From Ignelater luminosus (Eukaryota; Arthropoda; Insecta; Coleoptera; Elateridae), in contig VTPC01000880.1 of the NCBI GenBank assembly GCA_011009095.1, positions 62,001 to 126,000 on the forward strand: a stretch of 64,000 nt of DNA, in the 5' to 3' direction. Made by a program: the position numbers and the translations under genes. Of the stretch, positions 61,512 through 64,000 are shown one piece after another. Below the pieces are notes generated by a model, which did not search any database, was not told the origin of the DNA, and saw nothing but the letters and a program-made list of their open reading frames with translations. Within the stretch, counting starts at the first letter, position 1; each line of letters starts with the position of its first letter.

Positions 61512-64000
61512 TTTTGCAATTTCCAATCTTGTTTGTAAATTATCTTTATAAATTTGTCAAAGTTTTTTTTGTATATTTTTTGTTGTTATGAGATTTTGTT
61601 GTTTTTTTCATGGATAGAGTTAACAATAATAATAATGATTATGATTGTGGTTTTACTTGGTGAATTGGCAATACAAACAAGAATGGCAACAAAGCTAACC
61701 TTCAAATTACAACTGTCATTTTTGACAGGTGAGGTTATAATTTGAAAGCAATGGAAGATTTCCAGGAATTCTTTTTACTTTAAAAAGTCACCTTAAACTA
61801 ATCTTCTTATAATATTCTATGGAAATTGGAGATATTATTAAACACTTTCATTAGTGATTAAAACACAATTTTATTTACATACTGATAAGAAACTTGAATT
61901 TATTGAAGTTGTAACTCACACCTCTGTTATCGTGTTATTGTGTTATGTTTACTTTTAATTTTTAAATACCATTATTGTGGGTTACGTATCATTTATTTAA
62001 TTACCAATTTGAATGCTTTATTAGATGTGCAAAACTAATAAAATTCTTTTCATGTTCAAATTTTTTTTATTATAGGGTATAAGAAATTCTATACGTAGAA
62101 AATGACTTTAATCTATTTTAACTTGCATAGAATGAATGCTCCTAATCCTAATCTCCATCTGCTTTAAAGGTCACTCTTTTTGCCTTTGCAGTAAGAAGCA
62201 CACTGAATAGATAGATGCGCTGACATCAAGTGAAATTTTGCATTAATTGCAACTTAATTGGTTTTAATTAATTCTTAATTTAAAATTCAAATACCTGCAT
62301 AAACTTAATTCAGAATCTCAAGAATCAAAGTTGAAAAATTATTATCTGACGGATATTCAGTGCTGTCACCCTGTATGCTAACGATGCATTGAGGACAATA
62401 CTTTTTATTAGGGTAACACATATTAAATTCAAGGTTTATTTTGTTGAATATCAATTATGTGAGTCATTCCATAACAGACTGATGAAACTTTGTGTCGGTT
62501 AGAATAATATACTGGTAGAAGTACAGAAGTGGTTTTACTATTAAAAGGTTTCTGAACTTGTTTAAATTGAAACGATTTTCCTTGTTTACTATCTATTTTT
62601 AAAATTGCTTCTAATCTAATTACATAACCAATGTCATGGTTTGCTGGTAAAAATAATCATTTCAGAATTATTTTATCTACAAAATATTGTTCAAATATTG
62701 CAGTGTCACTATTTGACGATGATTGGCTTCTGGAGATTTTTCAGAAATAATTTGTTTATTTAATTTATTAGATAAGAGATGAGTACTTTATTTGTGATAC
62801 ACAAAGTTTTTCTGCTTTCTAGGATAAACCACAAAAAGGAACTGTAATACATCAGTAAAATCCTACTTTGAAACAAGATAAATGGGGTAGAATTTTTAAA
62901 TAAATTTAAAAAGAGTCTTTGTCTGTATATATTTTGCAAGCTGATTTTGAGTTATTTCTATGATACGCCTTTCTTTACTACTGCTATTATATTCGATTCA
63001 ACTTAAAAAAAAACTTTAAGAGTATCAAAACAATGTTATTATTTATTAATTTATTATTTAATGTGGGCATTGCTGAAGTTTTAATAATTTAATAATTTTC
63101 TTCAAAATTCTACTAGAGAATATCTCAGGATTTTATTCCCACATAACCTTTAGATTTTTAGTAGAAATCATTTATTCGAATCTTTATCAAAGTCAATTTA
63201 TCATACGGAAAAAGTTTAGATATAAACGTGGAAACTTTTTTTTTATTATGTGGGTATAAATTTCAAAAACGCCATAAAAACATCTGAAGACTTACCAAAC
63301 AAATGCCACTATAAAAAGCAATCACCGGTAACAAACAAGCAGGCTGATCTCCAATGTACGTACGCAACGGCCCAGCAATAACGAGCTTACGCTATACTGG
63401 TCTCACCAAAAGTGTTTTTTTTTTTATTTTAAAAGTAGTTGAGTAGTTACTAGTTACAGAATTGAATAGCTGGTGGGTGGGCGGTGCAAATGGCCTTGGT
63501 AGGACAAGATCACGTGACTAGAGTACGAATTTATTTATGGTTAAAATGGAGTTTTATCAAGTTTTAGGAAGAGAATTGAGAAATTTCAATTTACTTTTAT
63601 AAATCTGTACAAAGCAGTTTTTAAATATTTTACTTACTTTTTGTCTTGTTTCAGGAAAATGGAATAGAACTTTGACAGTGGCGTAACTACTATCAGGCCC
63701 GATCGAGTCCGCAACGCTAGCGGACTCAAAAAGGTTTATAATTTAACTTTTTATCTAAATAATTCCCGTTTAGTTGCTGTTAATTTATAAATTTGAAATG
63801 AAATTGGCAGTATTGATGTACCATAATCATGAACAACGCTATAAACTTAATTTTAGTTCTTATAAAACAAAACGCAATGTAGAATATGCACATTCTTTAT
63901 TATATTTATTTTTAAAAACAGTACTGCAGAGTAGAAATTAAATTAAAATGTAATTGTGATTATGATTTTGCAAGAAAAAAAAATTAATTGAAATTTGAAT
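61512..64000. other. GST upstream region and intergenic
   Basis: No further coding gene is seen. A minus-strand donor (GTTTGGTAAGTCTTC) at about 63290-63300 could end a non-coding first exon of the GST gene, in which case 61512-63290 would be its first intron. GAGTCCGC-AACGCTA-GCGGACTC at about 63706-63728 is a small perfect hairpin. Confidence 0.35.

Overview
This window is animal nuclear DNA and almost certainly comes from an insect. It is AT-rich, with short GT-AG introns, and carries an organic cation transporter, a sigma-class glutathione S-transferase, a Dap160/intersectin gene and many fossil DNA transposons (P, hAT, Tc1/mariner, PIF/Harbinger, pogo, Helitron) plus gypsy retroelement scraps. 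The order is not fixed by the sequence; a beetle is my best guess, with low confidence.

Layout from left to right. 1-838 (+) holds the last three exons of an unrecognised helical-repeat-like protein. 1108-4100 is a transposon graveyard in which a Tc1/mariner-type element has jumped into a PIF/Harbinger transposase. 5087-6781 (-) is a complete 397-residue pyruvate dehydrogenase E1-alpha gene. 7232-8638 (-) is the last exon of a 15-finger C2H2 protein. 8639-12946 is repeat-rich intergenic DNA with several elements whose target-site duplications can be read. 12947-19443 (-) is a complete 558-residue SLC22-type transporter in eleven exons. Its 4.3 kb second intron contains a dead P-element-type transposon, which itself contains a hAT MITE. 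20050-21600 is a degenerate tandem array. 24663-37704 (+) is a complete long-form intersectin (EH-EH-coiled coil-four SH3-DH-PH-C2, 1753 residues with all exons). 37705-48226 is mainly transposon debris. 48227-56273 (-) is a heavily broken ZNFX1-type helicase gene. 57390-59430 is a decayed transposase, a GC-rich minisatellite and a gypsy fragment. 60072-61511 (-) is a sigma GST with two alternative last exons. The rest is intergenic.

The PDHA, transporter, intersectin and GST models were assembled by hand from the ORFs. All exon phases join with no frame break and the total lengths are multiples of three. That makes the many stops and frameshifts in the ZNFX1 copy credible as real decay rather than poor sequence quality.

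No operon-like cooperation is expected or seen. PDHA acts in mitochondrial pyruvate oxidation, the transporter at the plasma membrane, intersectin in endocytosis and synaptic scaffolding, the GST in detoxification or lipid peroxide handling, and ZNFX1-type helicases in RNA-based immunity. I found no clear new multi-gene system. The observations most worth follow-up are the retained GEF half of intersectin with a possible cassette exon, the exact exon-9 fragment in its long intron, the Cys-rich N-terminus and exon choice of the GST, and the nested elements with exact target-site duplications.
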